Assembly: GCA_963808455.1 (NCBI GenBank)
Contig: CAWEHT010000100.1
Coordinates: 1-26,152 of the forward strand
Reading direction: 5' to 3'
DNA: 26,152 nt
From: CAWEHT01 sp963808455
Lineage (GTDB): Bacteria; Chloroflexota; Anaerolineae; CG2-30-64-16
Part shown: piece by piece, positions 17,351-25,285 of the stretch
How positions within the stretch are numbered: position 1 is the stretch's first letter
Layout of the letters: each line of letters begins with the position of its first letter
Made by a program: the position numbers and the translations under genes
Notes under the pieces: model-generated
Databases searched by the model: none
The model's input: only the letters and a program-made list of their open reading frames with translations
Told to the model about the DNA's origin: nothing

Positions 17351-17614
17351 GACGTCTATGACCTCGGGCGGTCATGTGGCATGGCGAGAAACTGCCTGCC
17401 TGTCATTCTGAGCGGGTCTGTCCACGATCACTGTCGCCGGCGAGCCACAGCGAAGAATCCGTCGTCAGGGAGTTTCTTAGAAGACGTTCATGACCTCGGG
17501 CGGTCATGTGGCATGGCGAGAAACCGCCTGCCTGTCATTCTGAGCGGGTCTGTCCACGATCACTGTCGCCGGCGAGCCACAGCGAAGAATCCGTCGTCAG
17601 GGAGTTTGTTAGAA
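17351..17614. repeat. 132-bp direct repeat, two tandem copies
   Basis: Copy 1 is 17351-17482 and copy 2 is 17483-17614, with about four mismatches. Each holds TGTCATTCTGAGCGGG and CGAAGAATCCGTCGTCAGGG, resembling intergenic repeats seen in many environmental genomes. A partial start (GTCATTCTGAG) lies just before copy 1 at 17340-17350. The repeat occupies the gap between the convergent YbjN and adenosine deaminase genes. Confidence 0.85.
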
Positions 17615-17735
17615 GCGGGTATGCAAGCCGGCCTGCGCTGTGGCGAGCCGCCAGCGACGAAGTCCCCGCAGGGGGAGAATCCGTCTCTGTGTCACCGAAA
17701 GGGTCCCCTGTTTCTGCACCAGCGGGATTGCAGCC

Positions 17736-17828
17736 GGGGCCGCCTGGGCCCCCGAGCAGGTACAGTTTCTTTGCTGGGGGCCAGGCGGCCCCCGCAAGGA
17801 TCAAAGAAGCATCGCTTGGGGGCCAGGC
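17736..17828. repeat. Cluster of GC-rich palindromes with GGGGGCCAGGCG core
   Basis: A perfect hairpin with a 7-bp stem and AGGC loop lies at 17776-17793. A 6-bp-stem copy in inverted sense is at 17736-17752, and a half copy GGGGGCCAGGCG lies around 17818. The stem-loop core is the same as the terminator-like hairpin at 6744-6769. The cluster lies between convergent genes, so it could stop transcription from both sides. Confidence 0.55.
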
Positions 17829-17846
17829 GACCCTCCCGCCCCGGCT

Positions 17847-18880
17847 TCAGGCGCCGAGAGCCACGAACCGCGCCCGGAAAGTATCCTCTAGAGCCGCACG
17901 CTCGGGACGGCCAAGCAGCGACGCTCGAACGGCATTGAGCGCCAGCCCCTCCAGGTCCCCCTGTTGCAGGCCGAACGTGGCGGCGGCCCGCTCGTACTCT
18001 TCGGTGAGCGTGGTGCCGAACATCGGCGGATCGTCGGAGTTCAGCGTCACGTACAGCCCTTCGGAGAGGAGGCGCGGCAGCGGGTGGTCGCTCCAGCTGC
18101 GGACCCCACCGAGGCACACGTTGCTCGTCGGGCAGACCTCCAGCGGGATGCGGCGCTCCCTCAGCTCGCGCACCAGTTCGGCGTCCTCCAGGCAGCGCAC
18201 GCCATGCCCGATGCGATCGGCGTGCAGGCAGCGCAGCGCGCCCCAGATGCTCTCGGGGCCCATAGTCTCGCCGGCGTGCGGCACGCGCGCCAGCCCGGCC
18301 GCTCGGGCCCGCTCGAACGCGTCCTTGAACTTCTCGGGCGGGTGACCCTGCTCCGGCCCGCCGAGGCCCAGGGCCGTCACGCCGTCCCCCATGCCGCTGA
18401 TGGCCCAATCGGCGATCATAGGGCCTTCCTCGGCCGGGATCTCGCGGGGAATGTCGATCGTCAGGGTCATGGAGATGCCCAGCTCCTCCCGTGCCCACAT
18501 ACGCTGCGGGAGATGGCCGCCAGCTGCTCGGAAAACGGGATGCCGTTGTAGAGCCATTGCCAATAGGCGGTGTAGGTGGCTTCCGTGTGCAGGACGTTTT
18601 GCCCGGCCTGGCCGGCCAGGAACTCGCGGGCGATCAGCTCGATATCGTCGGCGCTGCGCAGGCACTGCACGATCGCCCGGTAGATCTCGGCAAAATGCGG
18701 GAAGCCGGTGAAGGCATACCACGCCCGCAGCTCCTGCACGCTGCCGGCCGGCAGCGTCTTGCCGTTGCGCTGCGCCAGCGTCAGCAGCGTCTCCGGCCGG
18801 ATCGAGCCTTCGAGATGCACGTGCAGCTCAGCCTTGGGCATAGCGCGAATGAACGCTGTCAGACCCGCTTGGTTATCCAC
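17847..18880 (-). pseudogene. add: Adenosine/adenine deaminase (one frameshift)
   Basis: Purine salvage enzyme that hydrolyses the amino group of adenosine (or adenine), zinc-dependent and cytoplasmic. The metal motif HVHLEGS (after MPKAEL) is near residue 20. The downstream half has the catalytic PHAGE, the histidine of RIGHGVRCLED, LEVCPTSNVCL and the metal aspartate in LNSDDPPMFG, all in normal order. The frame breaks near 18503: AAISR continues as RMWAREELGISMTLTIDIP only if one base is added. The repaired protein has 344 residues, the usual length. I choose the GTG at 18880 because AGGAGG precedes it by 5 nt; the GTG at 18886 overlaps the Shine-Dalgarno sequence. The 3' end faces the repeat region. 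Whether adenosine or adenine is the substrate cannot be settled. Confidence 0.85.
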
Positions 18881-18904
18881 TTTCACCTCCTGGTTGCGAA
18901 GACT

Positions 18905-20279
18905 CTACAGGCCAGCGACCTTCGTGATAAGGAGTGGCAGCACCCTGAGCTGGTTCTGGACGATCTGGGCCATGGTCACGGCTTGTTCCGCAGGGATCAT
19001 GTGCAAGCTATACTGCAGCGCGAGCAATCCATTCCAGGCAACGAATGCGACGCTGAGCAGCACGACAAAAGCGCGACGGACTCAAGTCGTGGCCAGACTC
19101 CACAAGCCTGCAAGCCCCACGACGAAGCCAAAACTGCAGCTTGAAAACATCCGCCCGCCGAAGCTGGCGCCTTGCCACCACTCATACCACGACGATATGA
19201 CGTATGCCTGGAGGCAGAACGCCAGCAGCAGGCCAATGAGCTGTAGATGCTTTCTTGCCGCAAGGAAGCCGCCTGCCATCGCCAGCAGGATCAAAGGGTG
19301 CCAGGCGAACAGGCCGTGAAAACCGGAGAACAGGACAGGACCCACCTGCGGGTGCAGCCAGTCAAAACTGGTGGCCCTGCCGGCCGTCGCGCCCTCGATC
19401 AGGTAAGGGACGCGAGTCAGGCTGCCAAACTCGATCCTGTACACCAACGACTGAAACGCGGCCGCAACCAACACGCCGCATCCGACCCAGGCGAGCGGCA
19501 GCAGACGCTCAGGGTCCACCTTGCCCCACGCTTCTCCAGCGCAGCACGATCAACCATAGCGGCACGACGGCAAAGAGCACGTCCTGTGGTCGAACCAAGG
19601 TCGCCAGGCCGAGTGTGATGCCCATCCACGGCCTGGCCCTGCGAGAACCCAACCAGTCTTGGGTGAGCGTCAGGTACAGGAACGCCGACACCAGGAACTC
19701 GGAAACCGCATGGGACATCGACGGCGCAATCGCCAGGTAGTAAAACAGGGAAGACCCGAACCACACTCCGAGCGCTGCGATGAGCGCCGGAAACGCCCCG
19801 AACAGGGTCCTCGCCGCGCGATAGGCGAGATAGAGCCCAGCCATGCCGAGGAGAGCGCTTCCGGTACAATAAGAGAGTTCGTAGGGCCACGAGAGCCCGT
19901 TCGCCGACACGGCCACTCCCAGCCTCTGCAACAGGAGCGCAAAAAGGTGTCCGATAAAGAAGAACGGCGAAAGCACAATCGCCATGCCGGCTGAGTACTT
20001 GCTGTACTGCGGAATCGGGAAAGGCCAGCGTGCCTCCCCGCTCAGCCTCGCGGTAGTTGTGGCGAAGTACTGGTACTCCTTGGAGACGTCAAGACTACCG
20101 TCGAAGACGAGGGAGCGCAAAGGCGCGTAATACCCGATCCCGTCGCTGAAGACCCCTTCGCCGCCCTCCAGGCAAAAATACGCGCAAAAAATGGCCAAGG
20201 TCGCCAGACACGCGGCCACCAGCACGATGCCGGGCAGGGTTCGGCTCAGGTTCCTGGCGCGCCAGGCGCTTGCCCTCAC
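18905..20279 (-). pseudogene. GT-C-like multi-spanning membrane glycosyltransferase (one frameshift, one in-frame stop)
   Basis: About 457 residues after repair, with ten or more hydrophobic helices. It resembles polytopic glycosyltransferases of the GT39/PMT kind, which use lipid-linked sugars. The first loop has FSDGIGYYAPLRSL, where an Asp is expected in GT-C enzymes, and a late loop has WWQGASFGGRMF. A run of four G (complement 19524-19527) carries one base too many: WRSVG must join KVDPERLLPLAW. A TGA at 19082-19084 then interrupts the frame between LWSLATT and VRRAFVVLLSVAFVAWNG; the latter is a further membrane helix in the same frame, ending at TAG 18905-18907. A CGA-to-TGA change would explain it. 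The start is probably the GTG at 20279, 20 bp past the DUF362 stop, so it is likely co-transcribed. The acceptor is unknown. Confidence 0.75.
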
Positions 20280-20299
20280 GATATCATCGCCTATACAGA

Positions 20300-21470
20300 T
20301 CAGAGCGCCGCCGCCGAGATGTGCCCGACCGGCACGCGGTCCACCTTCTGTACCGGCATGACGTCCACGATCGCGTAGTCGCGCGTGCCCAGGCCGAGGC
20401 GCTCGCCGTACTTCACCACCAGGTACGGGTCCTTGTATGGCCCGTGCAGCTGCTGGAGCGGGTGTCCCCCGCATGCCTGCACTTCCATAGAAAGCGGCAC
20501 GTGCTCCTCGATCAAGCGATGCCGGCCGATGGCGTCCAGCGTGGCCTGTTCCACCGCCACGATGTCGTCGCCGGCGAAGATGCCGGCATCGGGCAGCACC
20601 GGCATGCCCGTGAAGCCGAAGCAATCGCAAACGGGCGTGATGTGCGTCGCGACATTGATGAAGACCATCTTTCCCGGCGCGAAGGTGCCCAGCGTCAGGC
20701 TCACGGCTATGGCGTTGGCTTCCTGAAACGACGCAAAGTTCACCGGATCGATCTTCAAGGCGCCTGCCGGCGCCAGCGCGCAGGCAGCGCCCGCACTGGT
20801 TACATTGCTCGAAGTGAACGTGGATCTCCTCCGGATCGTTCTGGTCCTCGACCACGGCTCCGAACGGGCACGCCTCGATGATGGCCTTGCGCTGCGCCGC
20901 GTCGCGACACAGTTCCTTGAACCAATAGCGATCGAAGTGCATGGTGTCATGCTCGGCGCTGCGCGTGGCCGAGATCATCGATCCCAGCGCCAGGTTCTTG
21001 AAGGCGCCGCCGAAGCTGCACGAAGGATGTCCCTTGGCATGGGCCAGGTCAACCAGGAACGTGGCATCGTGAAGCAGGCCGGCCATGCCCCATTCCTTGA
21101 TATTCTTGTAGGGGCGCTCGCAGGTGTAGAAATACTTCTCGTTCGGGCCGGCCACGGGCAGGATCGGGCAGCCGACCGTCTCGGCCGTATAGCCGCGCTC
21201 GCTGGCCGTCAGCGCGCTGTGTGCGTGGTCGGTGACGACGGGTTGCCCGCCGCCATCCTTGACAGCCTGCACGACCCGCCGCACGAAGACCGGGTGCAGG
21301 GTCGAGTAACCAACGTTGCCGCCCAGATGCATCTTCACGGCCACCAGCTCGCCCTTCACGCGATCGCGCAGGTGCAAAGCCTCCAGGATGCGGTCCAGCT
21401 TCAGAGGGAGGGTTTCCTCGGCCACCAGGCGCGACTGCCGCGGGTCCCCAAAGAAGACAGTGCTTGGCAT
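20300..21470 (-). pseudogene. DUF362 protein, second type, with ferredoxin-like segment (one frameshift)
   Basis: 389 residues after repair. The N-terminal part (21470 to about 20790) has VAVKMHLGGNVGYSTLHPVF, VDLAHAKGHPSCSFGGAFKN and the Cys-containing ACPFGAVVED, then EQCNQCGRC. One base too many near 20779-20784 shifts the frame inside this Fe-S segment. The rest reads APAGALKIDPVNF, VFINVATHITPVCDCFGFTG and LPDAGIFAGDDIVAVEQATL to the stop at 20300. This is the DUF362 branch with an internal ferredoxin-like insert. After repair the position before the last Pro seems to be Ala instead of Cys, so a complete [4Fe-4S] site is uncertain. The ATG at 21470 has GGAG 8 nt upstream. It differs clearly from the first DUF362 protein, whose ferredoxin domain is C-terminal and complete. 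Confidence 0.82.
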
Positions 21471-21534
21471 ACAGTTACTCCTTTTCCATCACCGCAGGCT
21501 CATCCGAATTGAGGACTGTAAAGCGTGTGGCCGT

Positions 21535-21540
21535 ACTATA
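21535..21540 (-). promoter_or_regulatory. Possible -10 box for the second DUF362 gene
   Basis: TATAGT on the minus strand lies 65 bp before the DUF362 start, with a weak TTTGTG 17 bp upstream. The -10 is good and the -35 poor. Confidence 0.3.
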
Positions 21541-21574
21541 GCAGCTTGCCCCACGCGCACAAAGTTCGCGCCCC

Positions 21575-21603
21575 TTGACAGCTGGCACCTCAGGCTGTAG
21601 CAT
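21575..21603 (+). promoter_or_regulatory. Sigma70-like promoter of the nitroreductase gene
   Basis: A perfect -35 TTGACA (21575-21580), a 17-bp spacer and TAGCAT as -10 (21598-21603). Transcription would start about 15 nt before the ATG, with GGAGG at 21613-21617 just inside the short leader. Confidence 0.6.
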
Positions 21604-21624
21604 GGTCACATTGGAGGCCGCCGC

Positions 21625-22614
21625 ATGCACCCTGTTCTAAAGTCGCCACGGCCGGCACGCTGCCCCGGCACAGGGGCCGACACCGCACCGGAACCTGAGC
21701 CCGCCGAACGGCTTCGAGCGTTGCGTAGCCTTCACAGAGTGCGCCCTATCACAGCGCTCCTGATCGCCGCAAAACGGGCGTGGCCCAGGCTGGCCCAGGC
21801 CGCGAGCTTCCCGTGCAGCCTGGCCCGCATCCTGCACGGCAGGCCGCAAGTCTCGGGGAGGCTGGCCGGACATGAGCTGCTGCGGATCATCCTGGCCCGG
21901 CGCAGCGTGCGCAGCTTCGCGTCCCAGGACTTGCCCGAAGATGTGTTCGCCGCGATCCTGGAAGCAGGGCGTCTGGCACCCTCCACGGTGAATTTGCAGA
22001 CCTGGACTTTCCTTACCTTTACGCCGGCGAGCTGGCAGGCGACCTTCGGGCAGGCGCTGCCCTTCGGGGGGCAGCGCGCTCGTGCTCGTCCTCGGCGACA
22101 CCCACCGCGCCAGGGCCGTCATCGACGCCTTTCCCGCCAGCCCGCTGGTGGAATACACCGTGGCGGTGATGAACGCTTCACTGGCCGCCATGAACATGAA
22201 CATCGCGGCCGAAGCATTGGGCGTCTCATCGGTGATGCTCTCGGAGACGGGGCGCACCGGCTTCTTCGACACCGCGGATCTGGCGAAGGCCCTCTGCCTC
22301 CCACCTGGGGTCTGGCCGCTGATGACGATCTGTTCTCGGCTATGCTCGCGGCGCCAGGCCGCCCATGCCGCCCAGGCTGCCCCCGGATCAGGTGTCCTAC
22401 GCCGGGCCCTATCGCGAGCCGGACCCGCGTGATGCAAGGCTGGCTGGGGCAGATGGTGGCTGGCTACAAGGCCATGAACCCAAGGTCCTCATTCGATGCG
22501 CAGCTTCGCACCTATCAACGCAAGATCGGCCAGGCGGAGGCGGAGCTGGAGGGGCTGGTGCTCGGCAAAGCGGGCGAAGGGGCCGGGGAACAGGGAGTAG
22601 GGAGTAGGGAATAG
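21625..22614 (+). pseudogene. Nitroreductase-family FMN enzyme (three frameshifts)
   Basis: About 328 residues after repair. GGAGG lies 7 nt before the ATG. An N-terminal extension of ~80 residues precedes the FMN-binding core ILARRSVRSFASQDLP and LAPSTVNLQTWTF. Three single-base excesses disturb the gene. The first is in a G6 run at 22066-22071, after LPFGG, continuing as ALVLVLGDT and MNMNIAAEALGVSSVML. The second is a T near 22333-22334, after PLMTIC, continuing as LGYARG and MPPRLPPDQVSYAGPY. The third is in CCC at 22424-22426, continuing as VMQGWLGQMVAGYKAMNP. After all three the original frame is restored, which is strong evidence that one protein is encoded. Such enzymes reduce flavins, quinones or nitro groups with NAD(P)H. 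The C-terminal tail (EGAGEQGVGSRE) is encoded by the terminator repeat. Confidence 0.8.
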
Positions 22615-22631
22615 GACTACTCCCTGTTCCC
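22586..22631. terminator. 15-bp inverted repeat between convergent genes, with GGGAGTA heptamers
   Basis: GGGAACAGGGAGTAG (22586-22600) is exactly inverted at 22617-22631, with a 16-base loop made of GGGAGTA/GGGAATA-like heptamers. The left arm lies inside the last codons of the nitroreductase gene. The position between convergent genes suggests a bidirectional terminator. Similar heptamer strings are common intergenic repeats in environmental bacteria. Confidence 0.6.
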
Positions 22632-22650
22632 TATCAACTATTCCCTCGTC

Positions 22651-23514
22651 TCATCTCCAGAGCGTCCGCACGGCGATGGACGTCTCTTTCTCGACCTGGA
22701 TGGTCCCGTCAGCGGCAATCCGCACCTCAGCCCGGTCGGCCATCTGCACCTTCCCCGGCACCAGCTCGCCGACCACATAATCGTACTGGTTTGCATCAGG
22801 CTTCGAGTCGGCGCACTGGTAGTTGATCCGGTCGTTGTGCACGAGCCCGGTCGCTCCGGTCAGGAAAACGCACCCGACGCCGTCGGCGAGGAGCAGCATC
22901 CACCCGCGGCGATAACTCGCGCTGGGGGTGGGGAACGGCCCGGGCAACGGCTGGGTGAGGTTGAGCCGGAATCCCGGCTGGCCTTGCAGAGGGTCCGCCC
23001 CGCACTCGACCGCGCCGCTCGCCCCCGGCAGGCTGAAGCATGGGTCCATGATGAGGTTACGGATCATGCAGCGCCATGCGCCGGGCCGGGTGATGCTCAT
23101 CGAACTGGTCCAACAGTGGCCGCTCTGCGCCGGGCCGGCCGGTGCTGGCGCCGTATAGGTGATGATCTGCGTCGTGGTGACGGGTAATGCCGCCGTGGGG
23201 GCCGGCGCCGCGCCCGCCATGGGCGTAGAGCTGGATGGTTGTGTCACGGTCGCGGCCCGAGCGTTCGCCGCTGGAGCCGGGCTCCCCGGCAGGGACAGAA
23301 AGACCGTGTTCGTGCCAGCCGGTGACGAGGGCGGGTTGGCCGCGCAGGCCGCTGCGCCGGGTGCGCCGGCGCAGGCTGCCGTACCCAACGGCGAGACCGC
23401 CGCGCTTGCAGCACCCGCGGGGGCGCCCGCCGGCGCCGCCGGAGGAACCGCCGCGCAGCCGGCCACGCCGAACACTGCGCAGGCCAGGGCAACAACGAAC
23501 GTCGTCCGCAACAC
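22651..23514 (-). CDS. Putative secreted lipoprotein of unknown function
   Basis: About 287 residues with a clear lipoprotein signal: VLRTTFVVALACAVFGVAGC ends in a lipobox with the lipidated Cys. An Ala/Pro/Gly-rich linker of about 110 residues follows, then a Cys-containing domain (SGHCWTSSMSITRPGAWRCM, DPCFSLPGASGAVECG, MLLLADGVGCVFLTGATG, INYQCADSKPDANQYDYVVG) and a beta-rich end. Six or so Cys residues in the folded part suggest disulfides outside the membrane. I recognise no named family. I choose the GTG at 23514 (AGGAGG 5 nt upstream) over the ATG at 23538; the adjacent TTG is also possible. It lies 84 bp after the degenerate sensor kinase on the same strand. The frame is intact. Confidence 0.75.
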   Translation of the reverse strand: MLRTTFVVALACAVFGVAGCAAVPPAAPAGAPAGAASAAVSPLGTAACAGAPGAAACAANPPSSPAGTNTVFLSLPGSPAPAANARAATVTQPSSSTPMAGAAPAPTAALPVTTTQIITYTAPAPAGPAQSGHCWTSSMSITRPGAWRCMIRNLIMDPCFSLPGASGAVECGADPLQGQPGFRLNLTQPLPGPFPTPSASYRRGWMLLLADGVGCVFLTGATGLVHNDRINYQCADSKPDANQYDYVVGELVPGKVQMADRAEVRIAADGTIQVEKETSIAVRTLWR

Positions 23515-23598
23515 AAAGACCTCCTCTGCGCGCTCCAATAGCCTGGATGGCGCCTGCTATCCTACGGGAGGATCAGCGACCACTATTATACGAGAGGA

Positions 23599-25010
23599 TC
23601 AGACTGTGGCAAGCGGGAGCGACAGATATAAGGTCATCACGGCGCCAGGGGCACTCTCGACCTCCATCGTCCCGCCCAGGGCCGCGGCGCGCTCGCTCAT
23701 GGCGAGCAGCCCGAGGTCACCCTGGGCCCGGGCCTCTTCGACGTCGAACGGCACGCCGTTCCCTTCGACGATCACGCTCAACCATCCCGGCCGGCGCCCG
23801 GCCGTCACCGACACGCTGCGCGCCGGGCCGCGTGCCACCAGGGAGGCCAGCGCCTCCTGCACGATCCGGAAGATGCCGGTTTCGGCGCGGCATATTCAGC
23901 CTCGCACCTTCCAACGCGCCGAATTCCGCACCGGCCTCGATTTCATGGTCGCGCCCGAATTCAGCCACCATCGTGCGCAAAGCCGGCCCCAACCCTGCCC
24001 GATCGAGCCCCGCCGGGCGCAGGCCCACCGCCAGGTCGTGTAGATCGGCGAGGACCCCATCGGTCAGCCGGCTCAGGTCGCCTATGCGCGGGGCCAGCAC
24101 GGCGGGGCAATTGGCGTCACGCTGCAGCGTGCCCAGCCCAAGCAACAGAGCGCAAAGGCGCTGCCCCTCGTCGTCATAGAGCTGGCCCGCGACATAGCGC
24201 CGCTCGTCCTCCTGCAGCTCCACGAGCCGCCGGGAGAGGCCGTGCAGGGCTGCCTCCCGCTGCATGAGCTGCGCGGTCGCCCCCTTCAGGTTCGCCGCCA
24301 TGCGGTTGAAAGCGCGGGTGAGCTCTGCGATCTCATCCCGGCCCTTTTCCGGTATCGTGTGCTCCAGCCGGCCGGCGCCGACGATCTCCACCCCGGCGCG
24401 CAGCTTGTCGAGCGACCGCAACGTGCGCCGGTAAATCATCAAGTAGTTGGCCATCACGTAGGCCGCGAACAGGGCCAGCAGCGCGAATCCCAGCACGGTG
24501 CTGGTGCCCTGCCAGCCGTCGGCCTGCGCCGCGCAGCTGCCCCGCCAGCCGGGATGCGTCCAGCAGCATTGCTTGATCCACCGCCTCGATCCGGCTCCAG
24601 GAAAGCTGCAAGAAGGCAGAGTCGGGGGCCGCAGCCCCCTGGCCGGCCGATCGCGCCTGAACGGCCAGGGATACCTCGCTGAATACGGTCTGCAGCTGCT
24701 CGCGATTGGCCCGGATGCTCGCGGCCAGCGTTGCACCTTCGGCGTCCGCCGGGGACAGATGCGATACATCGTCCGAAAACGAAGTGAATCTTGCCCACCA
24801 GAGGGTCCGTCCCTGGTCCTGACGGTAGAGGAGATACTGGCTTGCCAGGTAGCTGAGGTCACCGGCCCCACGCTCGATGTCGTCGGCGACCTGGACCTGC
24901 TGGTTCAGTGCGGCGACCTCGCGCTCGGTGAGCGCTACCGACACGGACATGACGGCCAAGATAGCACAGGCGATCGTCAGGGTTGTGAGGAAAAGCGTCC
25001 TGATTCTCAT
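23599..25010 (-). pseudogene. NarL-type sensor histidine kinase with degenerate catalytic residues (two frameshifts)
   Basis: 469 residues after repair. The ATG at 25010 has GGAGG 7 nt upstream. There is an N-terminal membrane helix (LFLTTLTIACAILAVMSVSV), a periplasmic helical sensor region of ~145 residues, a second helix (VLGFALLALFAAYVMANYLM), a HAMP domain (LEHTIPEKGRDEIAELTRAF) and a HisKA_3-like dimerisation region. The expected phospho-accepting His (xLHDExGQ) reads QLYDDEGQRL, with Tyr. In the ATPase domain the N-box Asn is Ser (QEALASLV), and the Asp of the G1 box is lost (VEGNGVPFD). Extra bases near 24540-24543 (G4 run) and 23885-23890 split the gene into three frames. So beyond the indels, the protein appears to be a pseudokinase. 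No response regulator is adjacent. Confidence 0.82.
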
Positions 25011-25043
25011 CGCAGCCCCTCCTGGCAGGCATTATTCTGGTTG

Positions 25044-25072
25044 ATATTACACTAATTTTTCGTATCTGGCAA
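25044..25072 (-). promoter_or_regulatory. Sigma70-like promoter of the sensor kinase gene
   Basis: On the minus strand TTGCCA (25067-25072), an exact 17-bp AT-rich spacer and TAATAT (25044-25049) precede the kinase start by about 33 bp. The local AT content stands out against the GC-rich background. The rest of the gap to 25285 holds no gene, only a 14-bp perfect palindrome (GCGATGCGCATCGC, 25214-25227). Confidence 0.6.
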
Positions 25073-25285
25073 GAGGGTTGCGCGCGGAAACCATAGGCGG
25101 ATCTTGGGTTGGGGAAGGCGCCTGCCGGCCACGGATCGGGGCCGGGCCCGCGCTGGGGCGCTTCGGGGTGCCTGGATGGCGGGTCGCCGGCGCGCCCGCC
25201 GCCATTCCAGCCCGCGATGCGCATCGCCCGCTGACATCGATGCATCCGCCGCAAGCGCGAGGGGTTAGCCTTTCATGGGGCAAGC

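Noticed and set aside
17351..17614. CRISPR array
   Set aside because: Only two copies, of 132 bp each, directly adjacent without unique spacers.
19082..19084. TGA read as Trp or selenocysteine
   Set aside because: TGA serves as a normal stop for several other genes here, and no selenocysteine insertion hairpin or Cys-aligned position is evident.
19509..21470. Apparent 653-residue fusion of a DUF362 domain and a membrane protein
   Set aside because: The middle ~170 residues are out-of-frame, Arg/Gly-rich sequence. The true DUF362 C-terminus lies in another frame and ends at 20300, so the fusion is produced by a frameshift.
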